Notes: a model not told the origin generated them from the letters alone. DNA of 64,000 bases from Limnomonas spitsbergensis (GCA_037349105.1 JAYJMM010000116.1:6262001-6326000), one strand, 5' to 3'; positions 22,652-35,312 are shown, counted from the first letter of the stretch. Program-made: numbers and translations.

Positions 22652-24606
22652 CTGGGGAATCAGATCCAATTGAATTAGGCATGCTGCCTCTACACCAGCT
22701 CCGCCGCTCCCTCTGACGGTAGTCCTGGCCTGGCGGCGCTTCCCTTTGGCCTCACATCAGGCTGTGCCTTCTGCTAGATTGGTGCTGTCTGCCTGCGAGG
22801 TGCGCGACTCTGGCTTGGGGGCTGCACCGCTGGAAAACGAGCTGTCTTGCATTCAAGGGCCCGCCTGCCGATCTGATTTAAATCCTTCCAGTGGCTAAGG
22901 TGTGATGTGCACCCGCTGCTTAAGTTATTCTGCTGGCTTCCGAATTGTCCGCATCTCTTGCGGAAGCCCTCAACAGCCTTCCCCCCTCGATGTCGGTTGT
23001 CCGTCACGCTCACCAGGTTGCCAGCATGCCATGCAGGAATGCCACTCTCAGGAAGAGCTGCTGCCTATGGTTGTTGCCCTCCTTTTTATCATACATTCTA
23101 ATGTTTATGCTTCTGTTGTAGGGGACAACGCTGCTGGCTAGTGGCTGCGGTGAGGGTGGCGAGAGGTGAGGCGTGCTGTGTGAGGATGCCAGGCTGTCAC
23201 AAGATCAATGCCCAAGAATTAGGGTATTTCATGGAAATGCTGTACTTTTGGTAATGTGGGGGGAGGGGCAGACGAACAGTCATCTTCAAGACTGATGCTA
23301 GTGTCCCCTCATCAGTTTTTTATTTGGGGGGGGGGGGGGATTTAAGGAAGTATGCATGCTCTGGTGATTTGGGTCAGGCGCATGGGGCTAAGGGTACATG
23401 GGGCCTCCACCTTTTGTGCCAGTGTTGCTGGCAGAGGTGCTCCCTCTGTGGCTGCCGGCACCTCGGCCGCCTCCCTCTGCGGGCTCGGGGCACGTGGTGG
23501 GCCATCACGGTGGTTCTGGCTTGCCCCCCCGGCCGGGCCATCACTGCCATCTGGCCTCGCTGCTGCCTGGCAAGCTATCTGCCTCCTTGGTGCATGGGGG
23601 GCTACAGTGCTCTCGAGGTGGTACTCCTTCCCTGCCCTAGCCCCCGCTTCGCGCCGCAGATTCCACTCGACTTCTGCTTGCTATCACTCCAGGCTGCTAT
23701 CGGGGAGGTGCTGGTCACGGTCACAACGCCTCTCGGCCCAGGCGCTGTTGTGGCATCTGCCGCTACACGGCGTTGCTGAGGCGAGGCAGGCCGCCGGCAG
23801 GGCCCTCATCTTTCCGGTGAAGGCACGCTCAAATGGAGCAGGGGGCACACACGGGCTGATTGATGGTTGGGGCGAGGGGCGGGCCGCACTGACTCTTATT
23901 CAAACACCGCCAAAAAATGATTAACGGCCCCTAGTGCGGCTAGTAGGGTATCTTGCTCAGCTGAGAGGCGGCACCCCTTGGCAGGGCACTCAAAGGGGGT
24001 GCATGCGATGAGCGCATGAGTCTCAGGGGGGCTCGTAAAGTGCAGCCTTATGTGTATTGGGTGACCACCAACTGAAGCTACTGCGGAGCTCCCTGTTATA
24101 CCGCGTGCGTCTATCTGTGCCCCCCCTGTCTGGTTTCGGTGCCACCTGCCCGGGGACCCTGCCCCCACTTGCCCACCGAACCGTTAACGGCCACAATGGA
24201 CGTCGCCCGAGTGCCGGGACCCGGTGTGTCCCACAGCTCACAACAGTGAAACGGACCCCACCCCTCCCGCCCCAGCCTAGATCCCGTCCCTATGCTCACC
24301 TGCCGTCGCCGCAACCGGCTGCACCACCGCCGCTGCAATCAAGAGCAAAACCATTCGTTAGGATATAATCAAAATGGCAAAGCAAGGCAGAAGCTTATGT
24401 GGGCCCCTGCATGGGTTGCTAGCGTGAGCGAGAGGCAGGAGGCTGCGTTGACCCTCTGAGGCCGTGGGGGGGCCGTTGGAGTGAGGATGTCTGAGAACGC
24501 ATGGGGGCTGCGATGACAGCTCGCTGTGCTCCTGGACTCGGCAATGCCTGTTGACCATGCCACTCTATTTGGCCTTTCACATTGGTATCTTCAGAACTTC
24601 TTGTTC

Positions 24607-24943
24607 TCATGAAAATTGTATAACAGGGTCTTTGGCACAACCCGAATCTCGTGCCTGCATGGCCTGAGCGTACACACGCTCGGCATCCCCTCTCTCTGCC
24701 ATGTGAGCACGACTCACATATTTTATCGTCCCAGCCGCTAGGGCACTTGCTCCAGCTCTTCTACCGACCCCTATGTGGCCTCTGTCGAGCTTGACAGCCA
24801 CCACTTCGTGTTCATTTAGAGGAGTCCTTGAGCGTTGGCTATGTGTCTGTACCTCCCATGCAGGTGCCTCTCGGCATACACACTTTTCCACGATGTCCTT
24901 TATCTGCGGATGCCTTTCTCTTAGATAAGAAAGGGCATATGGC
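24607..24943 (-). CDS. Unrecognised exon in array unit 3
   Basis: Identical in frame and splice context to 20023-20359, offset by 4584 bp. Confidence 0.38.
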
Positions 24944-26899
24944 CTGGGGAATCAGATCCAATTGAATTAGGCATGCTGCCTCTACACCAGCTCCGCCGCT
25001 CCCTCTGACGGTAGTCCTGGCCTGGCGGCGCTTCCCTTTGGCCTCACATCAGGCTGTGCCTTCTGCTAGATTGGTGCTGTCTGCCTGCGAGGTGCGCGAC
25101 TCTGGCTTGGGGGCTGCACCGCTGGAAAACGAGCTGTCTTGCATTCAAGGGCCCGCCTGCCGATCTGATTTAAATCCTTCCAGTGGCTAAGGTGTGATGT
25201 GCACCCGCTGCTTAAGTTATTCTGCTGGCTTCCGAATTGTCCGCATCTCTTGCGGAAGCCCTCAACAGCCTTCCCCCCTCGATGTCGGTTGTCCGTCACG
25301 CTCACCAGGTTGCCAGCATGCCATGCAGGAATGCCACTCTCAGGAAGAGCTGCTGCCTATGGTTGTTGCCCTCCTTTTTATCATACATTCTAATGTTTAT
25401 GCTTCTGTTGTAGGGGACAACGCTGCTGGCTAGTGGCTGCGGTGAGGGTGGCGAGAGGTGAGGCGTGCTGTGTGAGGATGCCAGGCTGTCACAAGATCAA
25501 TGCCCAAGAATTAGGGTATTTCATGGAAATGCTGTACTTTTGGTAATGTGGGGGGAGGGGCAGACGAACAGTCATCTTCAAGACTGATGCTAGTGTCCCC
25601 TCATCAGTTTTTTATTTGGGGGGGGGGGGGGGGTTTAAGGAAGTATGCATGCTCTGGTGATTTGGGTCAGGCGCATGGGGCTAAGGGTACATGGGGCCTC
25701 CACCTTTTGTGCCAGTGTTGCTGGCAGAGGTGCTCCCTCTGTGGCTGCCGGCACCTCGGCCGCCTCCCTCTGCGGGCTCGGGGCACGTGGTGGGCCATCA
25801 CGGTGGTTCTGGCTTGCCCCCCCGGCCGGGCCATCACTGCCATCTGGCCTCGCTGCTGCCTGGCAAGCTATCTGCCTCCTTGGTGCATGGGGGGCTACAG
25901 TGCTCTCGAGGTGGTACTCCTTCCCTGCCCTAGCCCCCGCTTCGCGCCGCAGATTCCACTCGACTTCTGCTTGCTATCACTCCAGGCTGCTATCGGGGAG
26001 GTGCTGGTCACGGTCACAACGCCTCTCGGCCCAGGCGCTGTTGTGGCATCTGCCGCTACACGGCGTTGCTGAGGCGAGGCAGGCCGCCGGCAGGGCCCTC
26101 ATCTTTCCGGTGAAGGCACGCTCAAATGGAGCAGGGGGCACACACGGGCTGATTGATGGTTGGGGCGAGGGGCGGGCCGCACTGACTCTTATTCAAACAC
26201 CGCCAAAAAATGATTAACGGCCCCTAGTGCGGCTAGTAGGGTATCTTGCTCAGCTGAGAGGCGGCACCCCTTGGCAGGGCACTCAAAGGGGGTGCATGCG
26301 ATGAGCGCATGAGTCTCAGGGGGGCTCGTAAAGTGCAGCCTTATGTGTATTGGGTGACCACCAACTGAAGCTACTGCGGAGCTCCCTGTTATACCGCGTG
26401 CGTCTATCTGTGCCCCCCCTGTCTGGTTTCGGTGCCACCTGCCCGGGGACCCTGCCCCCACTTGCCCACCGAACCGTTAACGGCCACAATGGACGTCGCC
26501 CGAGTGCCGGGACCCGGTGTGTCCCACAGCTCACAACAGTGAAACGGACCCCACCCCTCCCGCCCCAGCCTAGATCCCGTCCCTATGCTCACCTGCCGTC
26601 GCCGCAACCGGCTGCACCACCGCCGCTGCAATCAAGAGCAAAACCATTCGTTAGGATATAATCAAAATGGCAAAGCAAGGCAGAAGCTTATGTGGGCCCC
26701 TGCATGGGTTGCTAGCGTGAGCGAGAGGCAGGAGGCTGCGTTGACCCTCTGAGGCCGTGGGGGGGCCGTTGGAGTGAGGATGTCTGAGAACGCATGGGGG
26801 CTGCGATGACAGCTCGCTGTGCTCCTGGACTCGGCAATGCCTGTTGACCATGCCACTCTATTTGGCCTTTCACATTGGTATCTTCAGAACTTCTTGTTC

Positions 26900-27236
26900 T
26901 CATGAAAATTGTATAACAGGGTCTTTGGCACAACCCGAATCTCGTGCCTGCATGGCCTGAGCGTACACACGCTCGGCATCCCCTCTCTCTGCCATGTGAG
27001 CACTACTCACATATTTTATCGTCCCAGCCGCTAGGGCACTTGCTCCAGCTCTTCTACCGACCCCTATGTGGCCTCTGTCGAGCTTGACAGCCACCACTTC
27101 GTGTTCATTTAGAGGAGTCCTTGAGCGTTGGCTATGTGTCTGTACCTCCCATGCAGGTGCCTCTCGGCATACACACTTTTCCACGATGTCCTTTATCTGC
27201 GGATGCCTTTCTCTTAGATAAGAAAGGGCATATGGC
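26900..27236 (-). CDS. Unrecognised exon in array unit 4
   Basis: Same exon in the diverged partial unit. It keeps the frame but carries an Arg-to-Ser change in the YVSRAH segment. Confidence 0.36.
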
Positions 27237-27978
27237 CTGGGGAATCAGATCCAATTGAATTAGGCATGCTGCCTCTACGCCAGCTCCGCCGCTCCCTCTG
27301 AAGGTAGTCCTGGCCTGGCGGCGCTTCCCTTTGGCCTCACATCAAGCTGTGCCTTCTGCCAGATTGGTGCTGTCTGCCTGCGAGGTGCGCGACTCTGGCT
27401 TGGGGGCTGCACCGCTGGAAAATTAGATGTCTTGCATTCAAGGGCCCGCCTGCCTATCTGATTTACATCCTTCCAGTGGCTAAGGTGTGATGTGCACCTG
27501 CTGCGTAAGTTATTCTGCTGGCTTCCGATTTGTCCGCATCTCTTGCGGAAGCCCTCTATAGCCTTCCCCCCTCGATGTCAGTTGTCCGTCACGCTCACCA
27601 GGTTGCCGGCATGCCATGCAGGAATGCCACTCTCAGGAAGAGCTGCTGCCTGGTACTCCTTCCCTGTTCTAGCCCCCGCTTCGCGCCGCAGATTCCACTC
27701 GACTTCTGCTTGCTATCACTCCAGGCCGCTATCGGGGAGGTGCTGGTCACGGTCACAACGCCACTCGGCCCAGGCGCTGTTGTGGCATCTGCCGCTACAT
27801 GGCGTTGCTGAGGCGAAGCAGGCCGCCGGCAGGGCCCTCATGTTTCCGGTGAAGGCACGCTCAAATGGAGCAGGGGGCACGCACGGGCTGATTGATGGTT
27901 GGGGCGAGGGGCGGGCCGCACTGACTCCCTCATCCGCAGTGACACGCTCATCCCCGCCCTCCCTGGATCCACACACAG

Positions 27979-28206
27979 CATGTTGTTGTTGGAAGCTTGG
28001 TGGAAGCTCAGACCTTGCTGTATGTTGCCAATGCTGTCCATGCTCCTCTGCCTGAACCCTAAGACCCCCCCTCCCTGTACCATTTGCTACCGACCGCTAA
28101 CATTCTTGTGCAGAGTGGGGAGATCGTGCTGAACGGCCTTGTGTGCGTGAGACCCGACGAAGATGCACGAGTTGGTGGTGAACGCAGTCGTACATCAAAA
28201 CATTGA
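27979..28206 (+). pseudogene. Two exon-like fragments, unknown family, probably decayed
   Basis: After a CACACAG acceptor, 27979-28059 reads HVVVGSLVEAQTLLYVANAV, then HAPLPEP and a stop. After a TTGTGCAG acceptor, 28114-28203 reads SGEIVLNGLVCVRPDEDA, then shifts: a neighbouring frame continues as ELVVNAVVHQNIDEEVLHVG. The texture is protein-like, but stops and a frame change suggest a pseudogene. It directly follows the 2.29-kb array. Confidence 0.35.
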
Positions 28207-30646
28207 TGAGGAGGTGCTGCATGTGGGGTTATTAGGAGCAGGGGCCAGAGCAGGCAGGATGACGGAGGAGGTTCTGCAGAAGGGCGACCAGCCAGATGCA
28301 AGCGCTTGCTTTCTTCACCATCTCCCATGCATGGCTTACGGAGTCTGCCTGTGCAGGGGTGGTTTGAGGTGCATGCCACGGAGCCTGCATCTCAGGCAAA
28401 GCTTGTCCTCTGCCTCTCAGATGGCGCACGCTGTGCCGCCGCCATTTTACTTTGTTCCCACTAGCAAGCTGTGTCTCGAGTGCATCCTGAACGCGCAAAC
28501 GGACTGCTCCATGCTGCGCACACTCACAGTTGACAGCCGTCAGCATGCGGCTCACGAGCCGCAAGCAGCTGCTCGTGTACCGTGTCTTCTCTGCCCCACT
28601 GAGCACGTTCAAGGATATTGAGTTTTTCACAAGAGCTCCTGAAGGCCCTGGCGATTTGACATGCACCTGCAGGTGCGTGGGGAAGAGAGGGGGGGAGGCG
28701 GAGACGGAGGGGAGCAGCTGGGGGCAGGCACTCTTGAGGGGCCCCATTTGGAGAGGGGAGGGGAGGCATAATTATGCGGTGCCATGGTTTCCTGACAGCG
28801 CTCCTTTCGGTCAGAATCGCCTTTGATGGGGGCTACCCCGCGGCCACCCGAGGGAAGGGTCTTGAACCCTATGCCCGATAACCTATGGCTGAGAATGCAA
28901 GGAGTGCATCTCGTTGGCTACTCCTGTTGGCCCCGCGACCGCCGGTTGCCAGAGGGCAGCTTCAGGCGGGTGATCCCTGCGCTCCAGTTGTTGTCAGTTT
29001 CTGTCGAGCAAGTGTGTTGTACGTCGTCATATTGCGCTAGAATGCACGCAGGCTGGCTGCCGTCTCCCCGCTGTGAGGCGCTGTGCGTCCTCGCCCACCT
29101 GCTGGCCCCGCATTGCTGACCCTCCTCGTCCCCCCGCGCCACTCTAGCGCAGCCAGAGGAGCCCGAGCTCGATAGCGCCATCACAATTGAGGCCGGCATG
29201 GACAAGACGGCGCCCTTGCCACTCTACCCATCCTGCGACCCCGACTAATAAGGCATCGGTGGAAGTGGCGGCGACCGCGGCCCATCCCGTGACCGCGCCA
29301 GGAAAGGCCGAGGCGACAGAGGCCCATCCCGGTGACAGCGGCGGCGACGGCGGCTCCAGTGACCGTGACTAGCTAGATGGCGGCGGCGGCGGTTGCTCCC
29401 GCTCCCGCGTCTGGAAAGGCCTTGGAGGTGCGCCTGCCTCAGCACCTCATACCTCCGCCCCTCCGCCGCTGCTTGCGCCGCCCTGACATGGTCGCCTCGA
29501 GTAGTGCGGCGTCGCAGCCGTTGATCCTGGTGACCAGCTCGGGGCCGATTGCGCCACGGAGCTTCTCGCTACGCACTGTCAGCGCAGATGCCCCGATTTG
29601 AGCTGCAGCTTGGCCCGCTGCACCTCCAGCTGCCGCCCGTCCTTCTCCGCAGCCATCCGCGTGCCGTCAAGTTGCCTTCCGGCAGCGCGCCTACTCCGAG
29701 TTGTCCCGCTTCAGCCTTGACAGCCTTTCGGCCTGAGACGCCGGCATCGCCACCAACTCCATCTCTGCATGCAGCGTATGGGCTCCGAGACCAGCAGTGC
29801 TCCTTTGCTCTGAGGACTGAGGTACATGCCTTTACCTCGCTGCGTGGGCGGTGGACATCGTGCTGGAGCTGTCTCAGGTGGGCCGGACTGCTGGGCAGGA
29901 TTGGGGGCTGGTCTGGGCTGGAAGGACTGGAAGGCTGAGCTGGGCTGGGCAGGACTGAGGGGCTGGGCTGGGAGCCAGGTGAGAACGGACTGTATGGTGA
30001 GGGGCTGGGCTGCGCTGGCTGGATGGGAGGCGGTCAGGAGTCCTGCGCAGGGTTGTGGGGGGCTGGGCCTAGCTGGTTGCATGAGGGCACCTGAGCAATA
30101 CCGATGATTATCTAAAGTGTGTAGCGCCTCTACCATCTGGGACCCAAATTTTATTCTTAGGGCACCTTCGCAATTCCGATGATTCTAAAAAGCGCGATGC
30201 GGGAGGCGGACGTTACGCTTGGGCTGTTGCAGGTTGCTGCCCGGGTCACATAGGCATGCTGCACTTGTGGGGAATGGGTGCAGGCGAAAGGATTACTCAT
30301 CATGTCAATCGGGTTCGGAGGAAATGGCGACTAATGAGCATTGCGCTCGTATGGCTGATGAGGCACCACAGCTACTTCAACGGGGGCTCTGGGGAAAAAG
30401 GCACACCTACTGGGCACCCGTGCTAAGTGCACAGATGCACACACGCAGGTGTCTGAGGGCCAGGCATGGCGAGACCACGTCATATGGTACACTTCTGGCA
30501 AACAATTGCAGCACGCATACTTGCCTTTGCACCCCGTCTGAGCGCGACACATACACACTGCAAGCACACACACGCGCCTTCCTGCCCCCTGTGTGCGACA
30601 TTGCAAGCACACACAGATGTGCCTTTGTGCCCTTTGCACACAACAG
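28207..30646. other. Low-confidence coding debris and repeats
   Basis: Plus-strand pieces with coding texture include RLTSRKQLLVYRVFSAPLST near 28550-28610 and, after an acceptor near 29152, PEEPELDSAITIEAGMDKTA ending in TAA near 29247. GC-rich Ala/Gly/Pro-coding sequence spans 29250-29450. An approximately 80-bp duplication with the motif CCGATGATT lies at 30080-30190. Degenerate CACACA-rich repeats lie at 30430-30640. I cannot join these into a gene. Confidence 0.3.
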
Positions 30647-31743
30647 ATGCGGCGAGACCTTGTGACGGCGCACGCCCACTGTGCTGAGCTGACAAAGGAG
30701 GTCGCTGCCCTTGGTGGAGGCCAAGCAACAAAGCAGCACGACGCATCCGCCGGCAGCGATAACAGCCTGCCCGTCCTCCCTGCCTACGAAACAGCGGCGG
30801 CCGAGAGTGTGCACCTGGAGCAGCTGCTGCCGAGGGTGCATCTATGTGCTCACCTCCTATGTGAAATCCAAGCACGGTGCGGATGAGGCGGCAGCCGCTC
30901 GCCTGGTGACGGATGCTGAGGAACCAGCATAGGGGTGGCCGGCAACAGCTGCTTGACAATGGATGGGTGGCGGCACCTGACAACGGTGGACCGGCGCGAC
31001 ACCCATGCCAACGATGCCATGGCGGCTGCGGCTACTGCTGCTGTCAGATGGGGGCTGGCAGCGAAGGCAGCAGTCCCCAAGGGGATTTTGATAGCCTTGC
31101 TTTCAGAGCCGAGAGCTTCATGAGCTCCTGCAGGCTGCCCAGGTGAGGTGGGGTGTGCAGTGGGTGGGAGGAGGGCAGATATGTCTTCCACTGCTTCCGT
31201 CTGCCGGCAGGGAGGGGTGAGATGGGGCTTGAGGGGAAAGGGACCCAATGGCCAGCAGTCTCATACCACCCAAGTTTGGCTTCTGTGCCTGAACAAGCTT
31301 TTGCCGGGAGCACTGCCAGTTGCACTGCCCTTGGTGCGGTTGAGATACATTCGAAAGGCATCCGGCGTATTTGCGGGGTCATGATGCCGTTCGAAATGGC
31401 CCTGTGCCCCCTCTCCCCTTGGTCCACTGTCATCAAAACCACTCTGACGCAGGGCCCCATTCTGTTATAGGGTTTGCAGGCCTTCTGAATGGTGTGGGAC
31501 TCCCAAGGCACAGGGTATGCATGCTATGTACAAGGTGTCATTGTTGCCCCCGGACCATGTCCCCCCCCTCAAACACAGGTGGTTGAGTCACGGAGCAAGG
31601 AGCCGCAGCAGCGTGTGGAGCATCTGGTCTGACTCATATCCCTCATGTAGGTGCGGCTGGCCGAGGCCATGCCGCTGTATGAGGCTTCACAGTCGTGCCA
31701 CGGCCAGGCGGCCGCCCACGAGCATGAGGCGCTGCAAGAGTAA
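30647..31743 (+). pseudogene. Decayed coiled-coil protein exons
   Basis: After a CACAACAG acceptor at 30646, a frame reads MRRDLVTAHAHCAELTKEVA and stays open to a TGA at 30884. A segment ending at 31142 reads QSRELHELLQAAQ before a GTGAGG donor. 31651-31743 reads VRLAEAMPLYEASQSCHGQ, then AAAHEHEALQE and TAA. All three look like heptad-rich coiled-coil sequence, but internal stops and frame changes argue for a degenerate gene. The family is not identifiable. Confidence 0.35.
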
Positions 31744-32580
31744 TCCGCAGCTCTGCTGAGCGCGGGCGCTGCGTGCGAGGCGCGGCTGTGGTAGCGGCTG
31801 TCGAATGCCGCGTCTGGTGGACAGCAGGCTTTCGGGTGTATGCATGGCGGCATCCAGCGGTTCCCATACACTCGGCTCGCTGTCCTGTGGTGAGGCGGCG
31901 CTGGGCCCCTGAGCTGCCGTCCCCCCTCGCAATCTGAGGAGGACAGCTGTAAGCCCCACAGCCGTCGTCCAGAGCAGGTCCCAGGCATCTCAACAGACGC
32001 TGGACGGCTCTACGGGCGATATCGTGGGGCTTAGGGTAGCAAGGCCCTCAGCCTGGAGCGCGTCCTTTGCTTCCGCCCGATGACTGACCAGCTCAGAGCT
32101 GTCAGAGGGTTGCAGCGTAGTGTGGAAGCGGCAACTACCCAGGGCCACTTGCCCACAGCGAGGCTAGACGAGAAAAGGGGATTTAGACTAACCCCCAAAG
32201 TGGATTTGGGGGGCTGGACAGCAGGGACGGGGAGGGGCGTGATAGCATGCATGTGTCTTGTCACAGGAAAACCAACGTTTGTGTTTTCGCTCTTAGAAAT
32301 AAGGTTAGGAAATCGAGAATTTCAAGGGGGGGTCTGCAGGGGTCAAGTGTTAAACTAAGCCCCTGCTTACTCGCGGAAGGCCGTACAACCCTGCCTATAC
32401 CCTACTATCTTACGTCTTACGTCTTACATTTTAATTGTCTTACCATTCTTTCTTCTTAATAATGCAGCATTTACTAGGGATGTTTTTCGGGTCTTACCCT
32501 TTATTCTTCTTTCTTCTTGTGTGAAAGTTTTGTATGCGATTTTGGAACGCTTTATTATTATTAATTGTATTATCATTATT
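31744..32580. other. No clear gene; AT-rich toward the right
   Basis: The left part is GC-rich with one charged open segment (MTDQLRAVRGLQRSVEAATT near 32080-32140) that may belong to the same decayed coiled-coil gene. From about 32380 the sequence becomes AT-rich, with TCTTACGTCTTAC and TTATTATTA runs leading into the transposon-like element. Confidence 0.4.
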
Positions 32581-33741
32581 ACCGTAGATTCGGTTAGCCT
32601 TCCCTCATAATTAATGTTGTTTGGGGGTGAAGGTTATGTCCGAGGGATACATCAAATATTCATTATTTGGGGTGAGGGGCACGAATCTTTAAATATTAAT
32701 AAGATCGAAATCGCTGCCGAGGCCCCTGTCGCCACCGCCTGTCGCCGTTCGTTCATTCGACATCTGGTGCAACGGGTACCGCATTATTCACGTACCGGTA
32801 CAAGATATAGCTGAGCTTTCAAGCGCTGTTCGTAAAGAGGCTGCACATTCAAGGTCTAGCGTGATGGCTTAAGATGTCACAGGGTCTGCTTTCTTATTTC
32901 GATCTCTCTTCAGACCTGGGTTCTTATTTCGATTTCATATGATGGCCTTCTGATTTTGATCTCTCACCTGGTCAGCCCGCTTACTTCGATCTCTTTTCTG
33001 GCATGTGTTCTTATTTCGATCTCATGTGATGGCCTTCTGGTTTCGATCTTTCATCTGGTCAGCCCTCTTCTTTCGATATCTCTTCTTACATTTGTTCTTG
33101 TTTCAATCTCATGTGATGGCCTTCTGGTTTCGATCTCTCATCTGATATGCTACCTTGGGGATCGTGTCCCCCTTGAAAGGCCAGCTTGACATGGACCCAG
33201 CCTTCAAGATGGCTAAGGAGCCTCGGCTGGGGCCAACACCCACTGCTTACGAAAGGGCACGCGCAAATGCGCAATGGAGGGTTGGCTGTTGAAAGAGCTA
33301 GATACACAGGGCCTCAGAGCAGTGTCTGGGGGGGGGGGGGCGTGAGAAAGGGCAAGGGGTGCTCTTAATGTGTCTTCAAGGGCAGCCACTCAGTTAAGTG
33401 CAAGCTTTGAACTCATATGTTTTGGGTAGTGCCGGTACTATATCGAAAAAGACATTGATGGGAGGCCTGCATGTTGTACCGGCACCATGTTGAGGGTCAT
33501 CAGTGTTGTTGAGTGTGCTTCGATGATTTTTTCCCTGCTGATTTGAGTGCTGAACTGGATGAAATACATGGCAGCTGTGAGGCCTTTAACACTGCTCTTA
33601 AGCGAATTTCGGTGCCGAGGGAACGGATTAAACAAAAAAATCTGCCCAGAAGGAAGCATTAAACAACTGATTTTGCCCCGAGGGCAGAATTAAAAGAAAT
33701 AATTAATTGATACCCGAGGGAAGGCAAATCAAATCTACGGT
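32581..33741. mobile_element. DNA-transposon-like element with 26-bp terminal inverted repeats
   Basis: The left end ACCGTAGATTCGGTTAGCCT (26 bp ending TCCCTC) matches the reverse complement of the right end at 33716-33741 in 23 of 26 positions. Both flanks carry ATTATT, a possible 6-bp target-site duplication in low-complexity sequence. Subterminal CCCGAGGG motifs recur near the right end. There is no transposase-like reading frame, so it would be non-autonomous. It contains an 87-bp tandem repeat. Related terminal sequence occurs at 5488-5512. Confidence 0.6.
32883..33145 (+). repeat. 87-bp tandem repeat, about 3 copies
   Basis: Repeats of a block with TTCTTATTTCGATCTC and GATGGCCTTCTG; the latter occurs at 32941, 33028 and 33115. 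It lies inside the transposon-like element. Confidence 0.85.
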
Positions 33742-33821
33742 ATTATTATAATTTTATGTTTTATTATTTTATCTATTATTATTATCATCAATTCTGATAA
33801 GCGTTACTTTCGTGTATGCAG

Positions 33822-35169
33822 TGTCCTCCTCCTGACTTGCCCTGCCCCCTCTCGACATCATTTCCAAGTGGAATCAAATCAACCAGTGGAGAATTCAAGG
33901 GAGCACAGCAACAGGGGTTGCACCGTGCTGGAGATGAGGAGGATACGACAAACACCTGTGCTGCCTTGCTGGAGGTGAGGAGGGGGCACAGGATCGCCTT
34001 ATCGAGATCCCATGACACCGGCTGCGCGCATCCCAACTCCTGTGTTACAGCGCATGGTGTCTGATTCCTCACTCACAGGAAGCTACCAGACGCTTACAGT
34101 CCGGCGCATGGGGATCTTTGTGTGGCTCGCGTTCTCACACATATTGCCTGCTGCTGATGGTACTGCTGCGGCATCCGCTGCTCTCTCTCTGGATCTCGAG
34201 CCTAAGCAACGTGCGCAGCGCGTGGCCTCGTCGGTCGCGGCGGCGCTTTACTCTGATGGGGCTCTGGGCATGCTGCGGGAGCTCCTCTTGACCGCAATGG
34301 CAGGACCCGCTGCATCGGCTGCGAACTCTGCAGCGGGACCAGCTGCAGCGGCGGCGATTTCGGGACCCGGATCAGGATTGGCTAGTGGATCAGCTGCGGT
34401 TGCATCGGCAGCGGGGTTGGCAGCGCCGGCGGGATTGGCAGGAGCAACGTCGGCGCCAGTCGACGTGGATGGAGACACGGTGATGGATGGGGGGCTGTTG
34501 ATAACGCAGCCTGACACGAGAGGTGTGGCGGGCCCAGGCCCGTCGGGCGGAAGGTCTCCTGCTGCCAGTGTCCCTTTCGCCGAGACTCTTTGTACGCAGA
34601 TCGTCGTGCGCATTATAGGCCTGCCTGCTAACCCACCTCCTCGTCCTGGTCATTATCGTCAGCAGACGCAGATGCAGCAGCAGCAACCGCCGCCGCAGCA
34701 GCAGATGCAGTTGCAGACTGAGGTGCCTGGAGGGCAGAGAGGTGGCATCAGTGCCAGAGGCGGGGACCTAAGCAGGGGCGGGAGCGGGAGCAGCTCCCGA
34801 GCCTTCGACTTGGGCGGTTTTGGGGGTGGGGGGTTCCTGAGCCTGATGTGCGTGCCTCACCTGTGGACCAGCGCAGCCTCCCTTGCTCCGATATCCGCCC
34901 GGCTCGTCAGGCGCGCCGTCTCCGAGCTGACAGGCTCCTCTCTGACAGCGGAGGTGCAGGCAGCTGCGGTGCCATTTGGGGGTGCGGCGCCTGAGCGGCT
35001 GGGAGGTGCTCCAGCGGGGGGTGCGGCGACGGGGATCTTGAGGGGCTCCGGCGGGCTAGTGGGCTATGAGGGTGCGGCGCTGGCGGAGCGCCTGCGCTTG
35101 GCCCTGCCGGATGGGGGGGTGGGCAGGCGGGCGGGTGCGTTAGCCGCTCTGCTTGGAAACATGATTGAG
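33822..35169 (+). CDS. Possible HECT ubiquitin ligase (UPL6/7-UBE3C type) fragment
   Basis: A long exon 34079-35169 opens after CTCACAG and stays open for 363 codons to a GTAAGA donor. A preceding exon, 33822-33974, lies between an ATGCAG acceptor and a GTGAGG donor, but its best frame (GAQQQGLHRAGDEEDTTNTC) does not join the long exon's best frame in phase, so one boundary is wrong or a frameshift exists. Features of the long exon: MGIFVWLAFSHILPAADG, an Ala/Gly-rich linker, a Gln-rich stretch, LMCVPHLWTSAASLAPISA, and a terminal ALAALLGNMIE. The last two resemble the region before the HECT domain in UPL6/7 and UBE3C proteins, which have a Pro-x-Leu-Trp segment and an LLGN-x-x-E helix. Such enzymes attach ubiquitin to substrates. 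The HECT domain itself is not in the window, so the call is tentative. Confidence 0.42.
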
Positions 35170-35239
35170 GTAAGAGATGTGCTGATTAGCCTGTCTGATA
35201 AGTCATAAATGCCACTGCTGTATGAATACTGGTAGTAGC

Positions 35240-35312
35240 TGGCGGAGCACCTGTGCTTGGCCTTGCCGGACGACGGGGCGGGCGGGTGCTCACTGCTCGG
35301 TAACATCATAGA
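35240..35312 (+). repeat. Decayed copy of the end of the UPL-like exon
   Basis: GGCGGAGCACCTGTGCTTGG through GGTAACATCATAGAG matches the exon end GGCGGAGCGCCTGCGCTTGG through GGAAACATGATTGAG at 35082-35169, with a deletion. The donor GTAAGA is replaced by GCACTG. It still reads LAEHLCLALPDDG and SLLGNIIEAL, then TAG. Confidence 0.8.

Larger units (their letters stand above)
19855..27927 (+). repeat. Tandem array of a 2292-bp unit (3 full copies plus 1 partial)
   Basis: Copies begin at 19855, 22147, 24439 and 26732 (periods 2292, 2292 and 2293). The first three are nearly identical, differing mainly in a poly-G tract (14, 14 and about 16 G) and a few bases. The fourth is more diverged, has lost about 553 bp corresponding to 20774-21326 of copy 1 (joined at 27652), and ends near 27927. 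Each unit contains a minus-strand open exon (see 20023-20359) and several other open frames of uncertain meaning. It is not rDNA as far as I can recognise. Confidence 0.95.

Noticed and set aside
34012..34078. ATG at 34012 as start of the UPL-like protein
   Set aside because: The sequence between 34012 and the acceptor at 34078 reads like intron, and a CAG acceptor precedes the conserved-looking part, so the exon more likely begins at 34079.
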